A stretch of 64,000 nt of DNA, taken from NCBI RefSeq assembly GCF_002127545.1, contig NZ_MUBK01000008.1, positions 1 through 64,000 of the forward strand. The letters run 5' to 3'. The position numbers and the translations under genes are program-made. This DNA is from Xenorhabdus beddingii (GTDB taxonomy: Bacteria; Pseudomonadota; Gammaproteobacteria; Enterobacterales; Enterobacteriaceae). The notes under the pieces were generated by a model. It was not told the origin of the DNA. It worked only from the letters and a program-made list of their open reading frames with translations, and made no database searches. Numbering within the stretch: the stretch's first letter is position 1; each line of letters opens with the position of its first letter. Positions 17,383 to 25,919 of this stretch are shown here, in pieces.

Positions 17383-18231
17383 TTACAGCTTTGCCTGACT
17401 CGCTAATGGCGCGAATTTAAAATCACCTCGCGGCTGGGCAGATTTGGTTTCAGGGCCAAACCAGCGGTTGTAGATTTTCTCCGCCTCACCGTCTTTTTCC
17501 AGTTTCAGTAAGGTTTGGTTCACCGCTTCAATCAGTCGCCCTTCCCCTTTGGTCACCGCTACCGCCTGATATTCGCGAGTAATGCTGAAGGGTGAAATTT
17601 CAAAGTCGGCTTTCTGGGCTTCCGGGACGTTTGCCAGCAAGCCAACCAACTTCGCATCATCCTGCGTAATCGCCTGCACATTGCCATTTCTCAACGCAGC
17701 AAATGCCAGCGGTGTATCGTCATAAGAGATGACTTTTGTTGTCGGGTAACGATCACGCAGGGTAATTTCCTGCACGGTGCCTTTGTCTGCACCAATACGC
17801 AGTTTGGCAATATCGTCAGGGTGGGTCAGAACCCCTTTGCGGGCAATGAATTTCTGGCCGGTCGCAAAATAAGGAATAGAAAAATCGACTTGCTTGGCGC
17901 GTTCATCCGTCACCGTAAAATTAGCGGCGATGAGGTCAATTTTTTTGGAAGAAAGCAGAGGAATGCGGTTTGCCGGGTTTGTCGGGCGCAGTTCCAGTTT
18001 CACCCCCAAATCACTGGCGATGGCATGGGCAATATCCACATCATAGCCGGCCAGTTTTTTCGTCTGGGGATCGATAAAACCAAAGGGTGGGTTACTGTCA
18101 AAGACGGCAATGCGTACCGTGCCCACTTTTTTAATGTCATCAAGTTTATCTGCCTTTGCCACACCAGAAACCAGTGCCAGACTGGTCAGCAGTGCCGTCA
18201 CCACTACGCGGGATTGATTGCGCACTTTCAT
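17383..18231 (-). CDS. Amino-acid ABC transporter periplasmic binding protein
   Basis: This SBP family 3 protein of 282 residues has a signal peptide (residues about 1-27, ending GVAKA) followed by DDIKKVGTVRIAVFDSNPPFGF. The ligand-binding Arg/Asp pattern typical of the family is visible in LRPTNPANRIPLL and DKGTVQEITL. The start at 18231 has GAAGGGG seven bases upstream; an alternative ATG 15 bp upstream is part of a 15-bp duplication of the start region. It heads the operon with two permeases. Ligand is not determined. Confidence 0.88.
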   Translation of the reverse strand: MKVRNQSRVVVTALLTSLALVSGVAKADKLDDIKKVGTVRIAVFDSNPPFGFIDPQTKKLAGYDVDIAHAIASDLGVKLELRPTNPANRIPLLSSKKIDLIAANFTVTDERAKQVDFSIPYFATGQKFIARKGVLTHPDDIAKLRIGADKGTVQEITLRDRYPTTKVISYDDTPLAFAALRNGNVQAITQDDAKLVGLLANVPEAQKADFEISPFSITREYQAVAVTKGEGRLIEAVNQTLLKLEKDGEAEKIYNRWFGPETKSAQPRGDFKFAPLASQAKL

Positions 18232-18256
18232 TGAACACCCCTTCATTGAATACCCT
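18227..18256. repeat. 15-bp tandem duplication of the start-codon region
   Basis: TTCATTGAACACCCC (18227-18241) and TTCATTGAATACCCT (18242-18256) are adjacent copies. On the minus strand both read GGGG/AGGG-TRTTCAATGAA, so Shine-Dalgarno-like sequence and ATG are both doubled, in frame. Confidence 0.85.
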
Positions 18257-18352
18257 GTTGATTATTAATTTTTATATGACCAACAAAAGCTATCAATTTA
18301 GGTATAGCACATGAAATAATATAAAATGCTATATTTATATCTATTTGGAATA

Positions 18353-18387
18353 TTAAAAAAGGAAGCGCCAATAGGAAATATCGGCGC
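18353..18387 (-). terminator. Terminator of the pst-phoU operon
   Basis: GCGCCGATA and TATTGGCGC form a stem on the minus strand followed by TTCCTTTTTT, a typical rho-independent terminator 16 bp past the phoU stop. Confidence 0.8.
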
Positions 18388-18402
18388 GTCAACCCGTTAA
18401 AA

Positions 18403-19119
18403 TCATTCTTCTTTGGTAAGCAATTTTTCCAGTTGATCACCACCCACGTGGCGGAAGTCCTGCCCCTTCACATAATAAAAGATAAATTCACAAATATTCT
18501 GGCAACGATCGCCAATACGCTCAATGGAGCGGGCACAGAAAAGTGCGGTCATGACATTCGGGATCGTTCTGGGGTCTTCCATCATATAAGTCATTAACTG
18601 GCGGACAATACCTTCGTATTCCTGATCGACTTTTTTATCTTCACGGTAGATGCGGATAGCTTCTTCTAAATCCATCCGGGCGAACGCATCCAGTACATCG
18701 TGCAACATTTGGATAGCATGACGCCCCAATGATTCCAGACTGACCAATAAAGATTGCTGTTGATGTGAAAATTTCTCAAGCGCGGTTTGGCAGATTTTAT
18801 CGGCAACATCCCCAATACGTTCCAGCTCTGCAATCGTCTTTGAGATGACCATAATCAGACGCAAGTCACTGGCCGTCGGTTGGCGTTTTGCAATGATGCG
18901 GACGCAGGCTTCATCGATCGCCACTTCCATCATGTTGACCTTCTGATCATCCTCAATCACTTGCCGCGCCAGCGTTTCGTCCTGATTGTGCATCGCCAGG
19001 ATCGCTTTACTGAGCTGTTCTTCCACCAGCCCACCCATGGTCATCAATTCAGTACGGATATGTTCCAGTTCAGCGTTAAACTGACCGGAGATGTGTTTGC
19101 TGATATTCAGATTGTCCAT
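18403..19119 (-). CDS. phoU: Phosphate-specific transport regulator PhoU
   Basis: PhoU (238 residues; E. coli 241) is a cytoplasmic protein with two three-helix repeats that links the Pst transporter to the PhoR sensor and prevents Pho activation when phosphate is present. The N-terminus ([20 protein letters not shown]) and the repeated metal-binding motifs ([14 protein letters not shown] and [14 protein letters not shown]) are clear. It is the last gene of the operon pstS-pstC-pstA-pstB-phoU, 18 bp after pstB, and is followed by a terminator. Confidence 0.97.
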   Translation of the reverse strand: MDNLNISKHISGQFNAELEHIRTELMTMGGLVEEQLSKAILAMHNQDETLARQVIEDDQKVNMMEVAIDEACVRIIAKRQPTASDLRLIMVISKTIAELERIGDVADKICQTALEKFSHQQQSLLVSLESLGRHAIQMLHDVLDAFARMDLEEAIRIYREDKKVDQEYEGIVRQLMTYMMEDPRTIPNVMTALFCARSIERIGDRCQNICEFIFYYVKGQDFRHVGGDQLEKLLTKEE

Positions 19120-19137
19120 CTTGTGCTATCCCCCGTA

Positions 19138-19959
19138 TCAGCCATAACGGCCGGTAATGTAATCTTCGGTCTGCTTCATCTTGGGTGTGGTGAACAGCCT
19201 GTCAGTGTCACTGAATTCAATCAGTTCACCAAGGTACATAAATGCGGTGTAATCAGAGCAGCGAGCGGCCTGCTGCATGTTATGCGTGACAATCACGACG
19301 GTGTATTCCGATTTCAACTCACTAATCAGCTCTTCAATGCGTCCGGTAGAGATGGGATCGAGTGCGGAACAAGGCTCATCCAGCAATAAAACTTCCGGGC
19401 GAATGGCGATACCACGGGCGATGCACAGGCGTTGCTGCTGACCACCGGAAAGACTATACCCACTCTGATGTAATTTATCTTTGGTTTCGTTCCACAATGC
19501 CGCTTTTGTCAGTGCCCATTGGACCCGCTCATCCATTTCAGCCCTGGACAGCTTCTCAAACAGGCGCACCCCAAAAGCAATATTGTCGTAAATTGACATC
19601 GGGAATGGCGTCGGCTTCTGGAATACCATGCCCACTTTGGCACGCAGCAAGGCGACATCTTGCTTGTCCATCAAGATATTGGTGCCATCCAGAATAATTT
19701 CACCTTCGGTCCGCTGCTCACCATACAGTTCATACATTTTGTTGAACGTTCGCAGCAAGGTGGATTTTCCACACCCCGACGGCCCGATGAATGCCGTGAC
19801 TTTGTTTTGTGCAATATCCAGTGTGATGTTTTTCAGCGCGTGAAAGTTGCCGTAATAGAAGTTCAGATCACGTACCTGAATTTTGCTTTCTGCAATTTTA
19901 TTTACCGCCATCTTCTTGACTGCCATTCTGTTGACTGCAATGTCATTAGCCTTATTCAT
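19138..19959 (-). CDS. pstB: Phosphate ABC transporter ATP-binding protein
   Basis: PstB (273 residues; E. coli 257) energises phosphate import. Walker [10 protein letters not shown], the Q-loop in [12 protein letters not shown], signature LSGGQQQRL and Walker [14 protein letters not shown] are all present. The protein is longer than usual at the N-terminus because of a degenerate 15-bp coding repeat ([20 protein letters not shown]) before the conserved [13 protein letters not shown]. Several of these repeats carry an in-frame ATG, so translation could begin at any of them. Confidence 0.95.
   Translation of the reverse strand: MNKANDIAVNRMAVKKMAVNKIAESKIQVRDLNFYYGNFHALKNITLDIAQNKVTAFIGPSGCGKSTLLRTFNKMYELYGEQRTEGEIILDGTNILMDKQDVALLRAKVGMVFQKPTPFPMSIYDNIAFGVRLFEKLSRAEMDERVQWALTKAALWNETKDKLHQSGYSLSGGQQQRLCIARGIAIRPEVLLLDEPCSALDPISTGRIEELISELKSEYTVVIVTHNMQQAARCSDYTAFMYLGELIEFSDTDRLFTTPKMKQTEDYITGRYG
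19893..19945. repeat. Degenerate 15-bp coding repeat at the pstB N-terminus
   Basis: Three to four head-to-tail five-codon units encode [15 protein letters not shown] and IAESK. They lie before the conserved part of PstB and are absent from E. coli PstB. Unit borders are approximate because the copies have diverged. Confidence 0.7.
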
Positions 19960-20010
19960 CAGTGCTTCTCTTTACCCATATGAAATGTTAGTACGTCTAT
20001 TCGTACTTTT

Positions 20011-20034
20011 AGTACTTCTTCTAGTACTTCTTCT
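20011..20034. repeat. 12-bp perfect tandem duplication at the pstA stop codon
   Basis: AGTACTTCTTCT occurs twice head to tail (20011-20022, 20023-20034). On the minus strand this gives AAG AAG TAC TAG AAG AAG TAC TAA, so a second in-frame stop follows the first after four codons. Confidence 0.9.
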
Positions 20035-20944
20035 TCGCAAACAGCACACGCGCCACAATGTTAATCAGCAGTACGCACAAGGTGATCAGTAATACCCCCG
20101 CCCATGCCAATTGTTGCCAGTCAGAGAAGGGACTCATGGCAAATTTGAAGATGGTGACAGGCAGGTTCGCAATCGGCTGGCTGAGATCCGTACTCCAGAA
20201 CTGATTGGAGAGGGAAGTAAACAGTAGCGGGGCGGTTTCACCGGCAATACGGGCAATCGCCAGCAGTATCCCGGTCATAATGCCCGATACTGACGCTTTC
20301 AACGTAATGGCAGAGATCATTTTCCATTTCGGTGTCCCCAGTGCATAAGCCGCTTCACGCAGATTATCCGGCACCAGTTTCAGCATGTTCTCTGTCGTGC
20401 GGATCACAATGGGGATTTGTAACAGCGCCAAGGCGATCACTCCGGCCCAGCCTGAGAAATGTTGTACTTTCGCCACCACCACCGTATAGACGAACAAACC
20501 AACAACAATGGAAGGTGCCGAGAGCAGGATGTCATTGATAAAGCGGATGATCTCTGCCAGCCATGAGCGACGGCCATATTCCGCCAGATAGACTCCCGCC
20601 ATAATGCCCAATGGCGTGCCGAACACCGTCGCCCAGAAGATCAGCAATCCACTGCCGACGATGGCATTTGCCAACCCGCCCCCTGCGGTATTGGGCGGGG
20701 GCGTCATTTCGGTAAACAACGCCAGCGACATACCATCAATGCCTTTAGTGACGGTAGAGAATAAGATCCAAATCAGCCAGAACAGACCAAACGCCATGGT
20801 TGCCATAGATAGCATCAATGCCATGCGGTTCTTTTGGCGACGCCATGACTGCATACGGCGGCGGCTTTTCATATCCGCTTCATTGACAGAGCCACTCCCT
20901 TGTGGCGGTGGGTTATTGGTGGTTTTCATCTCAGCGCCCCTCAT
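20021..20944 (-). CDS. pstA: Phosphate ABC transporter permease PstA
   Basis: PstA (307 residues; E. coli 296) is one of two inner-membrane channel subunits of the high-affinity phosphate importer. Residues about 41-300 align closely with the E. coli protein (for example [20 protein letters not shown] and the EAA loop in [19 protein letters not shown]). The N-terminal 40 residues are variable and hydrophilic. The start overlaps the pstC stop by 14 bp; an alternative ATG is at 20929. Confidence 0.95.
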   Translation of the reverse strand: MRGAEMKTTNNPPPQGSGSVNEADMKSRRRMQSWRRQKNRMALMLSMATMAFGLFWLIWILFSTVTKGIDGMSLALFTEMTPPPNTAGGGLANAIVGSGLLIFWATVFGTPLGIMAGVYLAEYGRRSWLAEIIRFINDILLSAPSIVVGLFVYTVVVAKVQHFSGWAGVIALALLQIPIVIRTTENMLKLVPDNLREAAYALGTPKWKMISAITLKASVSGIMTGILLAIARIAGETAPLLFTSLSNQFWSTDLSQPIANLPVTIFKFAMSPFSDWQQLAWAGVLLITLCVLLINIVARVLFAKKKY

Positions 20945-21920
20945 TTTTTGCCAGACGCATAATCATCAATTTTGACAATGCCAACACAATAAACGTGATC
21001 ACAAATAAGATCAGTCCCAACTCCATCAAGGCTGCGGTATGCAGGCCAGACTCAGCCTCGGCGAATTCATTTGCCAGCGCAGAAGTGATGCTGTTCCCCG
21101 GCAGGTACAAAGACAAACTGTCAAGCTGATAGGTGTTGCCGATGATAAAGGTGACCGCCATCGTTTCCCCCAATGCCCGGCCAAGCCCCAACATGACACC
21201 GCCAATCACACCGTTCTTGGTATAAGGCAAGACGATATGCCAAATTACTTCCCAGGTCGTACAGCCTATGCCGTAGGCTGATTCTTTCATCATCACGGGC
21301 GTTTGCTCAAACACATCACGCATGACAGACGCAATATAGGGGATCACCATGATGGCAAGAATGACGCCCGCTGCCAGAATGCCAATACCAAAGGCCGGGC
21401 CGGAAAACAGTTCGCCCACGATGGGGATGCTTGATAACACATCGCCAACCGGTTGCTGGAAATAGGTGGCAAACAGGGGCGCGAAGACAAACAGCCCCCA
21501 CATGCCATAAACGATACTGGGGATCGCAGCCAACAGCTCAATCGCCACGCCCAATGGACGTTTCAGCCAATTCGGTGCCAGTTCCGTCAGAAACAGGGCG
21601 ATACCAAAGCTGACCGGAACCGCAATAATCAGGGCAATCAATGATGTCATCAATGTGCCATAAATCGGCACCAGTGCACCAAACTGCCCTGCGGGAGCAT
21701 CCCAATCTTTGTTCCACAGAAACGAAAAACCGAATGTTTTTATACTTGGCCAAGAGGCAATGATCAGCGAAATGATGATGCCCCCCAGCAGGAGTAAAGT
21801 CAGTATCGCGGCCAATCTCACCAGCGCACTGAAAATGATGTCGCCATTTTTGCTTGGTGCTTTCAATTTACTTGGTATTTTCAATGCCGTTTGACGTTCG
21901 GCCATACGCTTGATTCTCAT
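20931..21920 (-). CDS. pstC: Phosphate ABC transporter permease PstC
   Basis: PstC (329 residues; E. coli 319) pairs with PstA. Recognisable segments are the six membrane helices, [20 protein letters not shown] near residue 70 and the EAA loop [21 protein letters not shown] near 225. The chosen start has GAGGGGG at a long spacing of about 12 bases; a second ATG five codons in (21905) is possible. It lies 37 bp after pstS, with a hairpin between the two. Confidence 0.95.
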   Translation of the reverse strand: MRIKRMAERQTALKIPSKLKAPSKNGDIIFSALVRLAAILTLLLLGGIIISLIIASWPSIKTFGFSFLWNKDWDAPAGQFGALVPIYGTLMTSLIALIIAVPVSFGIALFLTELAPNWLKRPLGVAIELLAAIPSIVYGMWGLFVFAPLFATYFQQPVGDVLSSIPIVGELFSGPAFGIGILAAGVILAIMVIPYIASVMRDVFEQTPVMMKESAYGIGCTTWEVIWHIVLPYTKNGVIGGVMLGLGRALGETMAVTFIIGNTYQLDSLSLYLPGNSITSALANEFAEAESGLHTAALMELGLILFVITFIVLALSKLMIMRLAKNEGR

Positions 21921-21931
21921 TTTGGGTTATA

Positions 21932-21949
21932 TCCCCCTCGAAAGGGGGA
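21932..21949. promoter_or_regulatory. Intercistronic hairpin between pstS and pstC
   Basis: TCCCCCT / AGGGGGA pair around CGAA. A structure here would protect or partly terminate the pstS mRNA and help explain the excess of periplasmic PstS over membrane subunits seen in enteric bacteria. It lies close to the pstC ribosome binding site (GAGGGGG is part of the stem), so it could also limit pstC translation. Confidence 0.55.
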
Positions 21950-21957
21950 AGTATTTA

Positions 21958-22998
21958 TCAATATAACGGCTTGCCACTGCTGTCTTTGATGTTGCTCTTC
22001 CAAGCGGCCCGCACTTGACTGACGACTTCTTTCGGCAGAGCGGCATAATCCAGATCTTTCGCCTGTTTTTTACCTTTGTCATACGCCCAATCGAAGAATT
22101 TCAGCACTTCGGCACCATTGGCAGCATTGACCTGTTTTTTATGCACAAGAATGAAAGTCGTGGAGGTAATTGGCCACGCGTTGTCACCTTTCTGGTTTGT
22201 CAGATCCTGAGCGAAGCTGCGGCTCCAATCTGCACCTTTTGCTGCCGCACTGAAGTTCTCTGCCGTAGGCGCGACGACCGAGCCGTCCGCTGAAACCAGT
22301 TTGGTGTAAGCGAGATTGTTCTGCTTGGCGTAAGCGTATTCAACGTAACCAATCGAACCCGGCAGACGTTGAACAAATGCGGCGATGCCATCGTTGCCTT
22401 TGCCCCCCAACCCCGTTGGCCATTTGACGGTTGATCCCACACCCACTTTGTTTTTCCAATCGGGGTTAACTTTAGACAGGTAGCTGGTGAAAACGTAAGA
22501 CGTCCCTGAACCATCCGCACGCCGCACCACGGCAATGTTCTGATCCGGTAATTTGAGGTCTGGATTCAGCTTTGTAATGGCCGGATCATTCCATTTCTTG
22601 ATATTGCCCAGATAGATGTCACCGAGGGTTTTGCCATCCAGAATCAACTGACCCGATTTGACGCCGGAAATGTTCACCGCCAGTACAATCCCGCCGATCA
22701 CGGTTGGAAACTGGAATAAGCCATCTGTCGCCAATTTTTCATCCGACAGTGGCGCATCGGAGGCACCAAAATCAACGGTATTGGCGATAATCTGCTTAAC
22801 GCCGCCTGAAGAGCCGATGCCTTGGTAATTGATTTTGCCGCCCGTTTCTTTTTGATAAGAATCCGCCCACTGGGTATATATCGGTGCGGGAAATGTTGCA
22901 CCTGCCCCCGTCAAACTAGCGGCCGCAAATGAAGACACGGATGTCATGGCAAATACGGTTGCCATGATGCTGGCCACGGTGGTACGCATTGATTTCAT
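21958..22998 (-). CDS. pstS: Periplasmic phosphate-binding protein PstS
   Basis: PstS (346 residues, same length as E. coli) captures phosphate for PstCAB. The start at 22998 has AGGAGGGAG directly upstream and gives a signal peptide of about 25 residues ([20 protein letters not shown] and following) before [15 protein letters not shown]. The phosphate-contact segments [10 protein letters not shown] and [12 protein letters not shown] are intact. It is the first gene of the operon. Four Pho-box repeats with 11-bp phasing lie about 90-125 bp upstream. Confidence 0.97.
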   Translation of the reverse strand: MKSMRTTVASIMATVFAMTSVSSFAAASLTGAGATFPAPIYTQWADSYQKETGGKINYQGIGSSGGVKQIIANTVDFGASDAPLSDEKLATDGLFQFPTVIGGIVLAVNISGVKSGQLILDGKTLGDIYLGNIKKWNDPAITKLNPDLKLPDQNIAVVRRADGSGTSYVFTSYLSKVNPDWKNKVGVGSTVKWPTGLGGKGNDGIAAFVQRLPGSIGYVEYAYAKQNNLAYTKLVSADGSVVAPTAENFSAAAKGADWSRSFAQDLTNQKGDNAWPITSTTFILVHKKQVNAANGAEVLKFFDWAYDKGKKQAKDLDYAALPKEVVSQVRAAWKSNIKDSSGKPLY

Positions 22999-23084
22999 AC
23001 TCCCTCCTGCTGGGATACGCATCATTACCAACAATCTGGTTTTTAGGTTAAGAAATGGATCAGGTAGGAAAATAGGTGAATTCA

Positions 23085-23124
23085 ATGACAGGAAAATGTA
23101 TTAATTATGACATTTTTATGACAG
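23085..23124 (-). promoter_or_regulatory. Pho box cluster upstream of pstS
   Basis: On the minus strand CTGTCAT (from 23124) and ATGTCAT (from 23113) are separated by AAAA, a textbook PhoB box. Continuing the 11-bp phase, a degenerate AATACAT starts at 23102 and a perfect CTGTCAT starts at 23091. Two tandem PhoB dimer sites are implied, as in other enteric pstS promoters. Confidence 0.88.
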
Positions 23125-23144
23125 GCCGTTTTCAGAAGATAATT

Positions 23145-23206
23145 GCTTTTTATTCAAGGGCTTTTTATTCAAGGAGCATTTTATTCAAAGGACTTTTTAT
23201 TTAACG
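23145..23206. repeat. 15-17-bp tandem repeat (about 4 copies) across the envZ stop codon
   Basis: GCTTTTTATTCAAGG occurs twice exactly (23145-23159, 23160-23174) and is followed by two diverged copies to about 23206. The envZ stop codon (23181-23183) lies in the third copy. On the minus strand each copy contains TTGAATAA or similar, giving repeated TGA and TAA codons. Confidence 0.85.
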
Positions 23207-24218
23207 GAACGTAGGCACGAATGGATAGCCCCTGTTTTTCATTGTTTCCCTCTGTACCTCCCACGTCGATATATCCTCCGTGCAGATCAATGATGCGGTG
23301 AATAATAGCCAGCCCCAGACCCACACCGCCATGATTGCGCTGATGACGAACCTGCTCCCCCTGCATGAAAGGCTGAAATAAGGTGGCGGTTTCTTCTTGC
23401 GTCATACCTTTACCGTTATCCTCCACCTGAAACCAGCCAAATTTTTCTGTTGAACCACTGCTGATTCGGATCCATCCATCACCATAACGTTGGGCATTCG
23501 TCAACATATTGACCAGCACGCGCTGAATGGAAAGTGGATTGGCCTGGATAAAAATCGGCTGGGAAGATAAGTTATTTTCGATATCTGCCGCGCAAGGCGG
23601 TTTTTTTTCGATGCCCGTTTTTTCGATAACGGCTGCAAGCAGCGCATTCAATTCACAGCATACCATCGGTACATCTTGTCCCGACCGCTGATAATCAATG
23701 AACTGATCAATAATGGCATTGCATTCTTCAATGTCCCGATGGATGGATTTCGTCAGAAAATCCTCTTTCCCCTCCAACATTTCCATCGCCAGCCGAATAC
23801 GGGTCAGAGGGGCGCGCAAGTCATGACTCACGCCGGCTATCAATACCGCCCGCACACTTTCCTGTGATTTCAGCTCCGTTGATGCCTGATTAAAGGCTTT
23901 AATCAGCGAACGTAGGGCGGGCGCTCCCTTTTCCGGCAATGGCGCAACCCTCCTTTTCCCTTTTCCCATCTCCACAGCGGCTTGTTGCATGGCTTTGAGT
24001 GATTGTTTCTGGATATGGAGATATCGCCAGAACACCACAAAGACTGACAATGCCGCCGTAAAAACGCCGGTAAGGATATAAGGAAACACCTCGCTGAATG
24101 AGAGTTTTTCCAACGTAGCCAGCAACCGGGCGACCAGATAACTGACCAGCAGGCAGCCCAGCGACAAAGACAAAATAGGGGGAAATAAGGCGAGCAGCGA
24201 AAGCCAAAACCTTTTCAT
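23181..24218 (-). CDS. envZ: Osmosensor histidine kinase EnvZ with minimal periplasmic domain
   Basis: This 345-residue EnvZ is about 100 residues shorter than the E. coli protein. Two membrane helices (about 7-30 and 46-66) leave only some 15 residues outside, instead of the roughly 115-residue periplasmic domain of E. coli. The HAMP linker, H-box [14 protein letters not shown] with His132, N-box [11 protein letters not shown]1 VEDNGKGM and G2 GGVGLGLAI are intact, so kinase and phosphatase functions should be kept. It overlaps ompR by 4 bp. A reduced EnvZ is known from Xenorhabdus nematophila, which supports the genus call. Confidence 0.95.
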   Translation of the reverse strand: MKRFWLSLLALFPPILSLSLGCLLVSYLVARLLATLEKLSFSEVFPYILTGVFTAALSVFVVFWRYLHIQKQSLKAMQQAAVEMGKGKRRVAPLPEKGAPALRSLIKAFNQASTELKSQESVRAVLIAGVSHDLRAPLTRIRLAMEMLEGKEDFLTKSIHRDIEECNAIIDQFIDYQRSGQDVPMVCCELNALLAAVIEKTGIEKKPPCAADIENNLSSQPIFIQANPLSIQRVLVNMLTNAQRYGDGWIRISSGSTEKFGWFQVEDNGKGMTQEETATLFQPFMQGEQVRHQRNHGGVGLGLAIIHRIIDLHGGYIDVGGTEGNNEKQGLSIRAYVPLNKKSFE

Positions 24219-24934
24219 ACCTTGCTTCCATCAGGCACAAAAACGTATCCCAATCCCCAAACCGTCTGGATATAGCGGGGATGAGCCGGCTCTTCTTCAA
24301 TCAATCGACGCAGACGGGAAATTTGTACATCAATGGAGCGCTCCATTGCGCCATATTCCCGTCCACGCGCCAGACTCATCAGTTTATCCCGTGATAATGG
24401 CTCACGAGGATGGGAAACCAGGACTTTCAGTACGGAAAATTCTCCGCTGGTCAAAGGCAACAATTCATCCTGATGGAACATTTCACGTGTTCCGAGATCA
24501 AGTTTAAATTTTCCAAACTTAATGATCGCATCATCCGCTGTCGGTGCTCCCGGCAATTCATTGGTCTGGCGGCGCAGGACAGCGCGCATACGTGCCAGCA
24601 ATTCACGAGGGTTAAAAGGCTTGGCGAGATAGTCATCAGCGCCGATTTCAAGGCCAACAATGCGATCAACCTCTTCCCCTTTTGCGGAAACCATGATGAT
24701 CGGAATCGGATTATTCTGGCTTCTCAATCTTCGGCAGACAGATAATCCATCTTCGCCCGGTAACATCAAATCCAAAACAATCAACTGAATAGACTCTCTG
24801 GTCAACAATCGATCCATCTGTTCTGCATTTGCTGCGCTACGAACTTGAAATCCCTGCTCAGATAAATAACGCTCCAATAACACTCTTAAGCGCATATCAT
24901 CATCAACAACAAGGATCTTATAACTCTCTTGCAT
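24215..24934 (-). CDS. ompR: Response regulator OmpR
   Basis: OmpR (239 residues) is the DNA-binding partner of EnvZ and controls porin and other genes. The receiver domain has the acidic pocket DDD (residues 11-13), phosphoacceptor Asp55 in [11 protein letters not shown] and conserved Lys in [10 protein letters not shown]. The C-terminal winged helix includes [18 protein letters not shown] and [13 protein letters not shown]. It is almost identical to the E. coli protein. It comes first in the operon and overlaps envZ by ATGA-type coupling. Confidence 0.97.
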   Translation of the reverse strand: MQESYKILVVDDDMRLRVLLERYLSEQGFQVRSAANAEQMDRLLTRESIQLIVLDLMLPGEDGLSVCRRLRSQNNPIPIIMVSAKGEEVDRIVGLEIGADDYLAKPFNPRELLARMRAVLRRQTNELPGAPTADDAIIKFGKFKLDLGTREMFHQDELLPLTSGEFSVLKVLVSHPREPLSRDKLMSLARGREYGAMERSIDVQISRLRRLIEEEPAHPRYIQTVWGLGYVFVPDGSKV

Positions 24935-25162
24935 GTTTCAGCTCCCAAGATGCTCCATGCCCGCAATATCCATGACTCTCACAGAAAACCCATAAATAGA
25001 TATACTCGTCGTCTTTCTAACTGCTGCTTTTTTGGCTGCATTTTGAAGTCCATTGGGTATAGAAACTAATTGCATGTATTTTAAGGCCATTAATGACATT
25101 GACAATAATTGCTTATGGTTAGGTTTTCTCTCCCTGTTCTCCTCTTTGCCTCACCGAGTCAG

Positions 25163-25198
25163 TGCGATTTATGCTAAAAGTGTGATTTACGCCAAAGG
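25163..25198. repeat. 18-bp tandem duplication at the greB stop codon
   Basis: TGCGATTTATGCTAAAAG (25163-25180) and TGTGATTTACGCCAAAGG (25181-25198) are adjacent diverged copies. On the minus strand the greB TAA is followed six codons later by a second in-frame TAA in the duplicate. Confidence 0.8.
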
Positions 25199-25669
25199 CT
25201 GGTAGCTGATTTTCAGTATCCAGTATGTCGCAATGCCATTGGGCGTCATGACGGTCACCTCATCATCCGTCTGCTTGCCAAGCAACGCCCTTGCCACTGG
25301 AGAGTCAATGGAAATCCACTTCTTGGCCGGGTCAAATTCATCCGACCCCACCAGCCGAAAAATATGTTCTTCTTCATTTTCGTTTTCGACTTTCACCCAT
25401 GCCCCGAAAAAGACTCTTCCTTCTTGTCGTGGGTCTGGGTCGACAATTTGCAGCACATCCAGACGCTTGGACAAGAACCGCACTCGACGGTCAATTTCCC
25501 TTAACCTTTTTTTACCATAAATGTACTCTGCGTTCTCCGAACGATCCCCCAATGCAGCCGCATCTGAAACAGCCTGAGTGACGTTAGGTCGTTCAACTTT
25601 CCAGAGATATTTCAGTTCCTGATCAAGCGCGTGCCAACCTTCTCTGGTGATGTAGTTACTCTTGGCCAT
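25187..25669 (-). CDS. greB: Transcript cleavage factor GreB
   Basis: GreB (160 residues) enters the secondary channel of RNA polymerase and triggers cleavage of backtracked RNA. The N-terminal coiled coil (about 1-75) carries the acidic tip (GDRSENAEYIYGKKRLREID), and the C-terminal FKBP-like domain includes GSDEFDPAKKWISIDSPVARALLGK. The long upstream frame (to 25822) is not homologous to GreB; the start MAKSNYITREGW at 25669 is standard. It is divergent from tex, as in E. coli. Confidence 0.96.
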   Translation of the reverse strand: MAKSNYITREGWHALDQELKYLWKVERPNVTQAVSDAAALGDRSENAEYIYGKKRLREIDRRVRFLSKRLDVLQIVDPDPRQEGRVFFGAWVKVENENEEEHIFRLVGSDEFDPAKKWISIDSPVARALLGKQTDDEVTVMTPNGIATYWILKISYQPLA

Positions 25670-25919
25670 GAAAAAACTCACTTGAGAAAAGATGATTAAT
25701 GGCGGAGTACTATATCTCAACCCAGAAGATATTCGATGAATTCTGTCGCAACATGACCTAAATAACGCGCTAAACTGGAAATTATCGCGCTCAGCACGTA
25801 TAAATGGAGCCATTTGAACCATGCCGATATTGTTTCAGATGAAATTTGATCCGATCCGGCTCTGCCTGATGATATCCAATGATATCTACAGGCGCTAAGA
25901 AAGTTGAAGAAAACAGACC

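Noticed and set aside
23181..24934. Reading the two-component pair next to pst as PhoB-PhoR
   Set aside because: The proteins match OmpR and EnvZ, not PhoB and PhoR: the response regulator is nearly identical to E. coli OmpR, and greB-tex-feo follow as in the ompR region.
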